Below are positions 8,371-17,253 of a stretch of DNA of 64,000 bases, piece by piece (position 1 is the stretch's first letter; the number at the start of each line of letters is the position of its first letter). Under the pieces are notes generated by a model. It was given only the letters and a program-made list of their open reading frames with translations, was not told where the DNA came from and did not search any database. The stretch is from Pelagibius sp. CAU 1746 (lineage in GTDB: Bacteria; Pseudomonadota; Alphaproteobacteria; Kiloniellales; Kiloniellaceae), in NCBI RefSeq assembly GCF_039839785.1, contig NZ_JBDOQT010000002.1, forward strand, positions 310,001-374,000. The letters are read 5' to 3'. The position numbers were made by a program, and so were the translations under genes.

Positions 8371-10340
8371 AGGGGATCGCGTCTGCCTTTCGATCTCGAT
8401 ATAGCTATCAGCTTTGGTTGAAAGCAGCAGCAGAAGTCCGCACTCGATGCATCATAGTGCGTGAAGGTACTTGGCAGTCAGAATTTTACTTTAGGGATAT
8501 ACCGAGACCGATCCAATATGCGGGATGCACATAGAACTCCATTCCCTGCAACTCATACCCATCTGGAATTTCTGCATCATCAATGAACGACCATTGAACA
8601 ATAATGTTTGGCATCGGCTTTATTCCCACCACGCCAATTCGATACATGATGGTAAACCAGCAATCTTTGACCTCGTCACCTGCGACCGTGCTACTTATGT
8701 ACTTCCTACCAAGGACACATAAATCGTCCTCGAACATGTCACCTTGCTGAAGAGACTGCGCTATCGAGTTGAGGATTTCCTCCTCAGAAATGGCGTTATA
8801 CGAAAAATGTGACGCTTTACCCTTAAGCACCCTGATGTAGTTTCGTAGGCTTGGGTAGTCAGATCCCCACTCCTGTTCGAGGGAAGTGACGCGCTTTTGT
8901 GAGTAGGTCACTTCAGCACTGCGGATAATGTCGGCAGTGAATCGAGATCTGCCTTCGGCTTTTTCTATACATTCGTTTATGTACATGATGACTTCGCGCG
9001 GTCGACGCGAGGTCCTCTTAAAAATGTACCCGAGAGAATCTGTCTTCTCCATCTGGTTCTTCGGCATGATGTCTCGAAAACAAATACCTCCGCTAGTATA
9101 TTTCGATTTGAAGATTTCGTTGATTCTGCGATCCAGGACCTGCTCCAGCTCCTGTTCCGTCCATCGCAGTTTCAGGTATAGAGCTTCGTACTTTTCGTCC
9201 TGGAATCCAGAAGACATTGTCTTGCGCAAAACCCTCTGAAGAAGATCAGTGCGAATTGCCACAACCACCTTAACGTGGCGAATACTCTGAAAATTTCGAA
9301 CCGCTTCAATTAACGCCTTGATGAGCTTGTATCGAATTGAATCATCCACCCAATCCTCATCCAATCGATCGATTACTATGTAGTACCGCTGCTGAGGGTC
9401 TGTAAAAACTGAATCCGCTAAAAGCGATATAACCGAGTGCAGGTCCTTTATTTGAATCTTTTGGACTACTTCCTGAGCCCTTCTAACAATTTCGCCTTTT
9501 TGCTCACTAGTGAGGCTTTTAGCTGCATCAACACCGAAGCTGACTCCAGATAGTTGCCCCCCAACAGCCGCCTTAACATCGTTCTCCAATTTTGTCGTAA
9601 ATTCTTTCACTCTATATTCTGTCTCGGTCCAAAACTTGTCTCCCCACTCTCTCAAATAGGCGATAGCTTTTTCGCGGGCCATACTCTTCTTCGAGAAATT
9701 GGGTAAGATGTTGTCGAAAAAGTTATTCATCGTAGGCTCGCTACGAATGTCGAACTTACGACGGATTAATTCGACAGCCAAAACGTGATCCCAAAGCACT
9801 TTATAAAATAAATCTAGATGAACATCTATTTCTTCTAGGAATTTAATAATATTCGAGTTCGATAAATGATTTAACGAAAGTACCTCTGGCTGAAGCTCAA
9901 TTACATTTTCCTCAGATTTCTGGAGCTGTTTTAGAAGTGCGGTTTTTCCAATACCTGTCCGTCCCACCACTATCCGTCTTGGTTCCTGACAATCTCGCAA
10001 TTCCTCCAGAGCACCAGTATCAACGAAACAGGTGCTCAGAAAGCGTTCGTCAGACTCAGCGTCGGGTGCGCCAATTTTCCAGGTTCGACGAAATACAATG
10101 TTTGGATGCGTTGGCCTCTTTGTCATGCCACCCCTCAATACCACAAAACCTTGGGGCAATTTTGCCAACTTCTACTATCGATAGCAAAGGTCGATTGGAT
10201 TACCGACTTGCCCCCGCAGGTTGCACAGGAGGCGGTAAAACGCGGCCGCGCGTTCGACTAAGAACTAGGCATGACCGGCGATGGAGCCTTCTCCGATCAA
10301 TGCCTGTAATCTGCTTCCAAAGACTCAGACACAACAGGAA
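8371..10340. mobile_element. AT-rich islet (putatively acquired) carrying one ATPase gene
   Basis: The stretch is visibly richer in A/T than everything around it: runs such as AATTTAATAATATTCG appear inside the gene, while flanking genes are strongly GC-rich with GC-ending codons. It begins right after the ABC ATPase stop codon and ends near the start-less YdhR-like frame. No integrase, transposase, terminal repeat or tRNA attachment site was found. Boundaries are approximate and set by composition only. Confidence 0.55.
8486..10126 (-). CDS. Orphan P-loop ATPase, Sll1717/FunZ-like
   Basis: A 546-residue predicted STAND/ORC-like ATPase. Walker A is GRTGIGKTALLK (G55-T62), preceded by ELRDCQEPRRIVV, and Walker B is IVIDRLDEDW (acidic residues at 253-258). 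An arginine-bearing sensor-like segment, VVVAIRTDLL, follows, then a helical/winged C-terminal part. This layout matches proteins annotated as P-loop ATPase of the Sll1717 family or FunZ; the specific role is unknown to me, and a defence or DNA-associated role is inference only. The start at 10126 is chosen for GAGGGG just upstream rather than 10168. Its codon use is AT-rich, unlike its neighbours, suggesting horizontal transfer. It has no partner gene. Confidence 0.75.
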   Translation of the reverse strand: MTKRPTHPNIVFRRTWKIGAPDAESDERFLSTCFVDTGALEELRDCQEPRRIVVGRTGIGKTALLKQLQKSEENVIELQPEVLSLNHLSNSNIIKFLEEIDVHLDLFYKVLWDHVLAVELIRRKFDIRSEPTMNNFFDNILPNFSKKSMAREKAIAYLREWGDKFWTETEYRVKEFTTKLENDVKAAVGGQLSGVSFGVDAAKSLTSEQKGEIVRRAQEVVQKIQIKDLHSVISLLADSVFTDPQQRYYIVIDRLDEDWVDDSIRYKLIKALIEAVRNFQSIRHVKVVVAIRTDLLQRVLRKTMSSGFQDEKYEALYLKLRWTEQELEQVLDRRINEIFKSKYTSGGICFRDIMPKNQMEKTDSLGYIFKRTSRRPREVIMYINECIEKAEGRSRFTADIIRSAEVTYSQKRVTSLEQEWGSDYPSLRNYIRVLKGKASHFSYNAISEEEILNSIAQSLQQGDMFEDDLCVLGRKYISSTVAGDEVKDCWFTIMYRIGVVGIKPMPNIIVQWSFIDDAEIPDGYELQGMEFYVHPAYWIGLGISLK

Positions 10341-10657
10341 CCACCGCCATCGTTCAGTTCGAGCTGCCCGACGCGATGTCGCGCGAGGATGTCATGGCCG
10401 CCTTCACTACCAGCGTGGAGCAGTTGCGCGGCCACCCGGGGCTGATCCGCAAGTACTACCTCTACGACGAGGCGGCCGGCACGGCCGGCGGTGCCTATCT
10501 GTGGGAGAGCCGGGCGGCGGCCGAGGCGCTCTACACCGACGTGTGGCGCGAGACGGTCTCCGAACGCTACGGTGGCAGACCCACCATCACCTGGTTCGAG
10601 GCGCCTATCGTGCTGGACAACGCGGCCGGCGAAGTCGTCTCCGGCGCCGCCGGCTAG
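10310..10657 (+). pseudogene. YdhR-like monooxygenase gene lacking its start codon
   Basis: The open frame encodes a small dimeric alpha/beta-barrel protein of the YdhR/mono-oxygenase type: a first strand TAIVQFELP, helix MSREDVMAAF, then GLIRKYYLYDE, GGAYLWES and ITWFEAPIV. The frame is open only from 10310 after a TAA, and there is no ATG, GTG or TTG before the first beta strand. The first possible start, ATG at 10376, would delete that strand and give 93 residues. The 5' end therefore seems lost at the islet boundary. Translation from 10376 or from a non-standard codon remains possible. Confidence 0.6.
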
Positions 10658-10975
10658 GCAGGTCCAGCCGCACCTCTTCCGTCCGCGGCTTCGCGCTTTT
10701 CGCGGTCGGCATGGCACCCTCTTCGCGCTTTCCGTTCTCTTGCACGTTCTTTTGGATAGGTGCCGCTCGGAAGAGTTGTCAAACGACGTCTGCTTGCCTA
10801 CTCCCAGTACGTAAGCACGCTGGAATCATGCCGGGTTCACCGGGACTTAACGCCTGATATGTCAGGTTCGCAAACGCCGATGGGCGTGACGCCGGACAGC
10901 GCCGTGACCCGAAAGACGCCGCAAAACCGGTCCCTGTATCATTTCGTTTGTTGGCAAGAACAAGACCCCGGACCC
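10658..10975. other. Intergenic region before the histidine kinase
   Basis: 318 bases with no separate gene. The kinase frame is open through part of it (ATG codons at 10760 and 10859), so an N-terminal extension is possible but would be poorly conserved in character. No terminator or RNA was recognised. Confidence 0.35.
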
Positions 10976-12748
10976 ATGCCCATCAGTTACACCCCCACCG
11001 CAACGCCGGGACCCGGCGGCCAGACGACGGCGGCGCGCGAAGGCATCGCAGCCGAAACCGGCGAGCCGCCACGCCCAACTCTGCGCGGCCTGTTGTGGCC
11101 GCTGGGCGTTCTCACCGCCGGGCTGGTCGCCATCATCGCTGTGCTGCTGCTCTTCGCCGCCCACGAACAGAACAAGATGGCGCTGGAGTCCTCGCGGCAC
11201 CTCGCAAAGAACGCCCTGGGCAACGAGGTCAGCGAACTGCAGAGCGCCGCCCGCGACTACGCCACCTGGGACACGGCGGTCGAGAACGTCGTGCGGTCGT
11301 TCGACGAGACCTGGGCCGACAACAACATCGGCACCTGGGCGCATGAAGGGCTGCAGATGAGCGGCACCCTGGTGCTGGACGGCGGCGGCAGGGTGATCTA
11401 CGGCATGATCGAGGGCGAACGCCTGGGCGACGAAATCCTCACCCGCATCACCGACGGCCTGCAACCCCTGGCCGGGGCCGCGCGCGAGGCCGATCCGGGA
11501 GAGCTGGGAATCGCGCTGGCCGGCAAGGTGCGCTTCGACGGCAGCCTCGCCATCGCTGCCGCGGCGCCCATCATCTATGAAGACGGCGCCCCGGCGCATG
11601 ACGCCGGCGGGGCCGCCAGCGTCCTGATCTTCTTCCGCCTCTTCGACCAGGATCTGCTGGCGAACCTGGAGCACGGCTTCCTGCTTCCGGATCTTCACCT
11701 GGCCGACGTGGTGCCGGAGGGCTGCGCCAGCCTGCCGCTGACCGGCTATGACGGCGCCCTTCTGAGCTACCTGGTCTGGACCCCGAAGCAGCCCGGCTTC
11801 ACCATGCTGCGCCCGCTGCTGCTGCCCGGCGCGCTGGCCGGCATGCTCGGCCTGTTCCTGCTGGCGATCGTGGTGCGCCGCATCGCGCGCACGCTCAAGG
11901 AACTGGCGGCGAGCCATACCGCCCTGCACCGGCAGGCGATCGAGCTGTCCGCGGCACGCGACCATGCCCTGCAGCAGACCCGCACCGAAATCGAGCTGCG
12001 GCGCAATGCGGTGGCGGCGAGCCGGGCCAAGTCGGAGTTTCTCGCCCTGGTGAGTCACGAACTGCGCACGCCGCTGAACGCCATCCTGGGCTTCTCCGAG
12101 ACCATCGCGACCCAGGCCTTCGGGCGCGAGGCCACCGACCGCTACCGCGAGTACGCCGAGGATATCCACGAGAGCGGCAGCCATCTGCTGTCGATCATCA
12201 ACGATATCCTCGACCTGACGAAGGTCGAGGCGGGGCGCTACGAGCTGCACGAGGAAGACGTCGACCTCGACGCGCTGCTGGGCCGCTGCGTCGCCCTGCT
12301 GCGCGAGCGCGCGGCGACCAAGGGGCTGCAGCTTGCCTATCTGGGCGACGCCATCATTCTGCACGCCGACGCGCGGGCGCTGAAACAGATCGTCATCAAC
12401 CTCTTGTCCAACGCCATCAAGTTCACCGGCAACGGCGGCCGCATCGAACTGCGGACCGCCGCGGACAGCGCCGGAATAGCCATCAGCGTGGCCGACAACG
12501 GGATCGGCATGAGCGAAGAACAATTGGCGCGGGCGCTGCAGGCCTTCGGACAGGTCGATTCGGCGCTGACCCGCGCGGCCGAGGGCACCGGGCTGGGCCT
12601 CAACGTAACCAAGGCCCTGACCGAACTTCATGGCGGCCGCCTGGAGATCCACACGGTCCTCGGCGAAGGCACCGAAGTCACCGTGCGGCTGCCGGCCAGG
12701 CGCCTGCTTCCCACTCCCGGACAGACCATTTCCGCAAAGTCGGCCTGA
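10976..12748 (+). CDS. Membrane sensor histidine kinase with CHASE4-like domain
   Basis: About 590 residues. A first membrane helix (LLWPLGVLTAGLVAIIA) is followed by a periplasmic sensor of about 200 residues resembling CHASE4 (AARDYATWDTAVEN, then NNIGTW). A second helix (LLLPGALAGMLGLFLLAIVV) leads to a linker and then HisKA with the phospho-acceptor in SHELRTPLNAILGF. The ATPase domain has NLLSNAIKF, DNGIGM and GTGLGL boxes. No receiver domain and no response regulator gene are adjacent, so it is an orphan kinase. The start is uncertain: 10859 or 10760 are alternatives. Confidence 0.9.
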   Translation: MPISYTPTATPGPGGQTTAAREGIAAETGEPPRPTLRGLLWPLGVLTAGLVAIIAVLLLFAAHEQNKMALESSRHLAKNALGNEVSELQSAARDYATWDTAVENVVRSFDETWADNNIGTWAHEGLQMSGTLVLDGGGRVIYGMIEGERLGDEILTRITDGLQPLAGAAREADPGELGIALAGKVRFDGSLAIAAAAPIIYEDGAPAHDAGGAASVLIFFRLFDQDLLANLEHGFLLPDLHLADVVPEGCASLPLTGYDGALLSYLVWTPKQPGFTMLRPLLLPGALAGMLGLFLLAIVVRRIARTLKELAASHTALHRQAIELSAARDHALQQTRTEIELRRNAVAASRAKSEFLALVSHELRTPLNAILGFSETIATQAFGREATDRYREYAEDIHESGSHLLSIINDILDLTKVEAGRYELHEEDVDLDALLGRCVALLRERAATKGLQLAYLGDAIILHADARALKQIVINLLSNAIKFTGNGGRIELRTAADSAGIAISVADNGIGMSEEQLARALQAFGQVDSALTRAAEGTGLGLNVTKALTELHGGRLEIHTVLGEGTEVTVRLPARRLLPTPGQTISAKSA

Positions 12749-12773
12749 CGCGGCGGCGCCGCGCGGACCGGCT

Positions 12774-13280
12774 CTAACCGCCCGCCTCTTTCCCCGCGTC
12801 GAGGCTCCCCAGCAGTTTCGTCAGCAGGCGGTTCAAGTCTCTCTGCTCACCCCGGGTCAGGCCGGCGAGCAAGCGGCGCTCGTTCTCCACATGCTCGCCC
12901 ACCAGCTTCTCGACCAGGGCCAGGCCCTTCTTGGTCAGGCCAACCAGGGTGCCGCGGCGGTCCTCGGGATTGGGGCGACGCTCCACCAGGCCGGCTTTCT
13001 CCAGCCGGTCGAGCCGCGCCGTCATGCCGCCCGAGGAGACCATCAGGCTTTCATAGAGCGCCGTCGGCGTCAGGCGATGGGGCTTGCCGGCGCGGCGCAG
13101 CGTGGCGATGACGTCGAATTCCCCCATCTGCAGGCCGTGGGCGGCGAAGAAGGGCGCCAGGCGGTCGCGGGAGATCAGCGCCGCCGCGCCGCTCAGGCGG
13201 CCAATCACCTCCATGGGCAAGAGATCCAGATCTGGGCGCTCCCGTTCCCACTGCGCCACGATCTTGTCTACCCAGTCCAT
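12774..13280 (-). CDS. MarR family transcriptional regulator
   Basis: A 168-residue winged-helix repressor. The central HTH (RLTPTALYESLMVSSGGMTARLDRLEKAGLVERR) and the wing PNPEDRRGTLVGLT are typical of MarR proteins, and the terminal helices would form the dimer interface. It is divergent from a DMT-family transporter gene, with palindromic sequence TATCTTGA-CA-TCAAGATA between the two starts. It probably represses itself and the transporter in answer to a small-molecule ligand; the ligand is unknown. Confidence 0.92.
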   Translation of the reverse strand: MDWVDKIVAQWERERPDLDLLPMEVIGRLSGAAALISRDRLAPFFAAHGLQMGEFDVIATLRRAGKPHRLTPTALYESLMVSSGGMTARLDRLEKAGLVERRPNPEDRRGTLVGLTKKGLALVEKLVGEHVENERRLLAGLTRGEQRDLNRLLTKLLGSLDAGKEAGG

Positions 13281-13293
13281 CTTTTCTCCTATT

Positions 13294-13323
13294 TATCTTG
13301 ACATCAAGATACTTGATAGCAAG
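13294..13323. promoter_or_regulatory. MarR-type operator
   Basis: TATCTTGACATCAAGATA at 13294-13311 is a perfect 8-2-8 palindrome, and CTTGATAGCAAG at 13312-13323 repeats the CTTG/CAAG half-sites. It lies 14 bases upstream of the MarR start codon, in the divergent region shared with the transporter at 13436. Confidence 0.8.
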
Positions 13324-13435
13324 ATAGTTTCCATCGAGCCAACTTCAGCCTGCCGTCCCGCCGCCCCCGGGGCAAGCCCCGCGTGATCCCCTGCCAGGAC
13401 ACGGAGGTTCCGGCAGGCCCGTCATGGAGCCCATT

Positions 13436-14359
13436 ATGACCCTCTCCGCCGCCGCTCTGCCGAAGAGCCGCTTCCTGCCCCTGCTGCTGCTGATCACCGT
13501 CGGCGCCATGCTGGGCGTCACCGCCGTGATCGCCAAGGCAGCGGCATTGTCGGGCTGGCCGCCGGTCGCACTGCTGGCCTGGGCGCTGCTGGGCGGCGGG
13601 CTGCTGCAGTTCTGCTTCACCCTGGCCGCCGGCGCGCGGCCGCGGACCGGCGCCCCTTACCTGCGCTACTACCTCGGATCCGGCCTGCTGCAAGCCCTGC
13701 CCAACGCCCTGGCCTTCGCCGCGGCGCCCCACGTCGGCGCCGGCATCGTGGCGCTCTGCTTCGCCTTTCCGCTGATCTTCACCTACGGCCTCGCCCTCTG
13801 CTTCCGCCTGGAGCGGCTGCAGGGCCAGCGCCTGGCCGGCGTGCTGCTGGGCCTGGCCGGCGGCTTGGTCATCGCGGCGGGCAGCGGCGCGGCCGGCTCC
13901 ACCACCTCTCCCTGGATGCCCTCCCCTTGGATGATGGCGGCCTTGGCCGCTCCGGTCTTCATCGCCGTCGGCAACCTTTACCGCAGCCTTTACTGGCCGC
14001 CCGGGGCGACGGCACTGGAATTGTCGCCGGGGATGCTCACCACCGCCGGCGCCAGCCTGCTGCTCGGCCTGCTGACGGCGGGGATGCCCCTGGCGCCGGA
14101 GACCTGGAACACCGCCGCCAGCGCTTTCCTGCTGGGTCAGACGGCGATCTTCGCCCTGCTCTTCGTGCTCTATTTCGTGCTGCAGAAGCTCGCCGGTCCG
14201 GTCTACCTGAGCCAGATCGGTTCGGTCGGCGCCCTGGTTGGCCTGGGCCTGGCCACGGCGCTGCTGGCCGAGCCGCTGTCGCCCAGGATCGCTGCGGCGG
14301 GCGCCCTGGTCGCCGCCGGCATCTTCTTCGTCAATCGCGGCGCCCGCAGGAAAGACTGA
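13436..14359 (+). CDS. DMT-superfamily (EamA-like) transporter
   Basis: A 307-residue membrane protein with about ten hydrophobic helices arranged as two halves, as in EamA drug/metabolite transporters; it ends with VAAGIFFVNRGARRKD. The start at 13436 has GGAG six bases upstream; ATG at 13424 is the alternative. It is divergent from the MarR gene and probably under its control, which suggests export of an inhibitory compound or metabolite. The substrate is unknown. Confidence 0.85.
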   Translation: MTLSAAALPKSRFLPLLLLITVGAMLGVTAVIAKAAALSGWPPVALLAWALLGGGLLQFCFTLAAGARPRTGAPYLRYYLGSGLLQALPNALAFAAAPHVGAGIVALCFAFPLIFTYGLALCFRLERLQGQRLAGVLLGLAGGLVIAAGSGAAGSTTSPWMPSPWMMAALAAPVFIAVGNLYRSLYWPPGATALELSPGMLTTAGASLLLGLLTAGMPLAPETWNTAASAFLLGQTAIFALLFVLYFVLQKLAGPVYLSQIGSVGALVGLGLATALLAEPLSPRIAAAGALVAAGIFFVNRGARRKD

Positions 14360-14575
14360 AAGCCGCGGCGGGGCCTGCTCCGCGTTACCTCGCCGCAAAC
14401 TTGATCCCGGAGGCTCCAAAAAGCACCGCGCGCGAACGCGACTGTGCTTTTCGGCGTAAGCGTCCCGTGGCATTCTGGGCTGCGCGGCACGAGAGGAGCC
14501 GCCTTCAGTGGTAAATTCGCCGGGCGCCGGGAAATCCCCATCGCGCCCGCAGTTCTCTGACGAGATGCGCCGTTT

Positions 14576-15973
14576 ATGACTTTCGACCTTTCTTCGATTC
14601 TGGCCGAGCGCCAGGGTGAGAAGTACGCCCTGAACGAAAAGCATCTGAACACCCAACTGGTGCGCGTACTGAAGACCCTCGGCTACGACGTCAACTTCGC
14701 GCGCGGCGAAGGGCCGCACCTCTATGACGTGGCGGGACGGCGTTACCTCGACCTGCTGAGCGGCTTCGGGGTTTTCGCCCTGGGCCGCAATCACCCTTCG
14801 GTGGCCGCGGCGCTGCGCCAGGTGCTGGACGCGCAATTGCCCGGCCTGGTGCAGCTCGACGTCTCGCTGCTGGCCGGCATCCTGGCGGAAAAACTGCTGA
14901 ACCACCTGCCGGGCATGGAACGCATCTTCTTCTGCAACTCCGGCGCCGAGGCGGTGGAGGCGGCCATCAAGTTCGCCCGCATGGCCACCGGCAGGCCGCG
15001 TATCCTTTACTGCGACCAAGCCTTCCACGGCCTGACCTACGGCGCCCTGTCGCTGAACGGAACCGAGGTCTTCCGCAAAGGCTTCGGCCCGCTGCTGCCG
15101 GAATGCGTGAAGATCCCGTTCAACGACCTGACGGCCCTGGAAGCGGCCCTGAAGGCCGGCGCCAAGGAAGGCGGGGTCGCCGCCTTCATTGTCGAGCCGA
15201 TCCAGGGCAAGGGCGTCTACATGCCGGACCAGGACTATCTGGCCGAGGCGGCACGGCTCTGCCGCAAGCACGGCGCCCTCTTCGTGGCCGACGAGATCCA
15301 GACCGGTCTCGGCCGCACCGGGCGCTTCCTCGCCTGCGAGCACTATGGCGTCGAACCCGACATGGTGCTGCTGGCCAAGGCCCTGTCCGGCGGCTTCGTG
15401 CCCGTGGGCGCCGTGGCCATGAAGCACTGGATCTTCGCCAAGCTGTTCGACCGCATGGACCGCGCCCTGGTACACGGCTCCACCTTCGGCAAGAACGACA
15501 TGGCCATGGCCGCCGGCATCGCCACCCTGGAAGTGCTGGAGGAGGAGAAGCTGATCGACAAGGCGGACAGCCTGGGCAGCGCCCTCATGGCCGACCTGCA
15601 GGCCCTGGTCGCCCGGCACGACCTGCTGAAGGAGGTGCGCGGCAAGGGCATGATGATCGGCCTGGAGTTCGGCGCCCCCAAAAGCCTGAAACTGAAGGCG
15701 GCCTGGCACCTGCTCGATACCGCCAAGCGCGGCCTCTTCTGCCAGATGGTATTGATCCCGCTGCTGCGCGACCACCAGATCCTCTGCCAGGTTTCCGGCG
15801 ACGACAGCTACATCATCAAGCTACTGCCCTCGCTGACCATCGACGAAGCCGACCGGCAGTGGATCGTCTCTGCTTTCGATCGGGTGATCGGCGACTGCCA
15901 CCAGATCGGCGGCGCGGTCTGGGACCTGGGACGCTCGCTGGCCAAGCACGGCCTGAAGGCCAAGGCCGGGTAG
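14576..15973 (+). CDS. Class III PLP-dependent aminotransferase
   Basis: A 465-residue fold-type I aminotransferase of the acetylornithine/ornithine class. It shows YLDLLSGFGVFALGRNHP, FFCNSGAEAVEAAIK, the PLP-contacting DEIQTGLGRTG, and the Schiff-base lysine in LLAKALSGGF. Cofactor and fold are clear; the substrate is not. The length and the N-terminal LVRVLKTLGYD resemble hopanoid-associated HpnO-like aminotransferases, but no hopanoid gene lies nearby, so this is only a suggestion. It stands alone between a transporter gene and a REP-like repeat. Confidence 0.88.
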   Translation: MTFDLSSILAERQGEKYALNEKHLNTQLVRVLKTLGYDVNFARGEGPHLYDVAGRRYLDLLSGFGVFALGRNHPSVAAALRQVLDAQLPGLVQLDVSLLAGILAEKLLNHLPGMERIFFCNSGAEAVEAAIKFARMATGRPRILYCDQAFHGLTYGALSLNGTEVFRKGFGPLLPECVKIPFNDLTALEAALKAGAKEGGVAAFIVEPIQGKGVYMPDQDYLAEAARLCRKHGALFVADEIQTGLGRTGRFLACEHYGVEPDMVLLAKALSGGFVPVGAVAMKHWIFAKLFDRMDRALVHGSTFGKNDMAMAAGIATLEVLEEEKLIDKADSLGSALMADLQALVARHDLLKEVRGKGMMIGLEFGAPKSLKLKAAWHLLDTAKRGLFCQMVLIPLLRDHQILCQVSGDDSYIIKLLPSLTIDEADRQWIVSAFDRVIGDCHQIGGAVWDLGRSLAKHGLKAKAG

Positions 15974-16004
15974 CGCGCTTCCCACCTCGCCCTTAGAGAC
16001 GGGC

Positions 16005-16080
16005 TTTCAGCCCTCCTCAGGGTGAGGCTCTCCTCCAACCTCATGCTGAGGAGGACCGTAGGTCCGTCTCGAAGCATGAG
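16005..16080. repeat. REP-like palindromic repeat (CTCATGCT type)
   Basis: The segment holds CCTCATGCTGAGGAGG and, 20 bases on, CGAAGCATGAG, forming CTCATGCT/AGCATGAG arms, plus CCTCAGGGTGAGG just before. This type of palindrome is common between genes in alphaproteobacteria. It separates the convergent aminotransferase and ClpP-fold genes and may also act as a transcript-end hairpin. Confidence 0.65.
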
Positions 16081-16086
16081 CGCTCC

Positions 16087-17022
16087 CTACTCCGGCGTTT
16101 CGGAAATGCGGTCGACGACGCCCGCGGCGCGCATCTCCTCGACGCTGGGAAACCACAAGCCGTCATGCGGCGTCACGAAGACCTGCTCACGGAAGCCTTC
16201 GGAGATGCCCTGGGCCTCGTAGAAGGCGAGATCCTTCTGCATCTCCGCTTCCTCATCGACCAGATAGACCGGGTAGTCGGCGTCCATCCAGTGCTGATGG
16301 AAACCAAGCCGGCCCTCGGGGCCCAGCACGCGAACCTTGCCGGCGATGAAAGCGGTGGTACAGGCCGAACTGCACAGACGGAATACGAAGGTGTCGAGGC
16401 CATAGCGCAGGATCAACTTGGCGACGCCGCGGCCTTCGTAGACATGGCCGCCGGGACTGTCGAGGACGATGCCGCGGATATCCGGCCGCGCCTGCAACAG
16501 CGCCGTCAATTTCTTGGTCACGCCCAATTCGAAGGTGCCGGTGAAGCGCAGCAGAGTGGGATCCTGCGGATCCGGCGCCAGGTGATAGCGGGCGGCGCGG
16601 TCGCGTTCCCAGGCCAGGTACTCCGGCTCGCCTTCCGGTTCCCGGAACAGCAGCAGGAAAGCGCCGACGGTGCTGGTCAGCGTCACCGCCACCGCCCCGG
16701 CGATGCCGACATAGGCAATGAGGGTCAGGCCGCTGACGCCGAAGTCGCTCTGATAAGCATCGCAGGCGCGCACCACGCCGACGACCTGCCAGGCAAAGAC
16801 CGCGACGTGGAAGACCAGGAAGAAGGCGACGGTGACGGCGGCCACCACCGCTTGATCCTCCAGGAAGGGCGGCCGGGTAAAGCGGTCGAGCAGCAGGATC
16901 GCCGCGCGCAGCAGCACCAGATTGACCCAGAAGGACCAAGCCAGAGACTGGCGCCCCTGCCAATGGGCGCCGAGATAGCCGGCGAGGAGACCGCGTCGTT
17001 TGGCCGGCGGCGGTCCCGTCAT
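16087..17022 (-). CDS. Membrane protein with ClpP/crotonase-fold protease-like domain
   Basis: 311 residues. The N-terminal half has about four membrane helices (for example WVNLVLLRAAILLL and VVAAVTVAFFLVFHVAVF). The C-terminal half, from about residue 150, has a ClpP/SppA-like fold: IRGIVLDSPGGHVYEGRGVAKLI followed by LCSSACTTAFIAGKVR. The serine in the CSSAC segment is the likely nucleophile, and GFHQH may give the histidine. This resembles stand-alone predicted periplasmic ClpP-like proteins. The function is unknown; a membrane-linked peptidase is a reasonable guess. Confidence 0.75.
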   Translation of the reverse strand: MTGPPPAKRRGLLAGYLGAHWQGRQSLAWSFWVNLVLLRAAILLLDRFTRPPFLEDQAVVAAVTVAFFLVFHVAVFAWQVVGVVRACDAYQSDFGVSGLTLIAYVGIAGAVAVTLTSTVGAFLLLFREPEGEPEYLAWERDRAARYHLAPDPQDPTLLRFTGTFELGVTKKLTALLQARPDIRGIVLDSPGGHVYEGRGVAKLILRYGLDTFVFRLCSSACTTAFIAGKVRVLGPEGRLGFHQHWMDADYPVYLVDEEAEMQKDLAFYEAQGISEGFREQVFVTPHDGLWFPSVEEMRAAGVVDRISETPE

Positions 17023-17253
17023 GGATCGTCCTGCTTGGCTTTTCCCTGCCGGAGTCTTCTTCCTCGCATCGTTCTCTCCCTAGCGGATTTGCCGCCGACC
17101 GGCCTGGACAGCGTTCAGATCGCAAAACTTTCCAACACCACCGGTAACAGCTCCCGCCGAAATACTACCTAGGGTCCAATTATCGCCGGTTCACCAAAGA
17201 CTCGCCACGGCCGACATGCAAAATTAATCCATAGGCTGCTACAGCGGTGCCGC

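Noticed and set aside
8371-10340. Complete prophage or integrative element
   Set aside because: Only one gene is present; there is no integrase, no terminal repeats and no tRNA gene at the ends.
10862-12652. 596-codon minus-strand frame opposite the histidine kinase
   Set aside because: The kinase H, N and G boxes are plain on the + strand; the opposite frame has shadow composition.
13304-15775. 823-codon minus-strand frame opposite the DMT and aminotransferase genes
   Set aside because: It spans two well-supported + strand genes and their gap, and has low-complexity Q/G/A/H composition.
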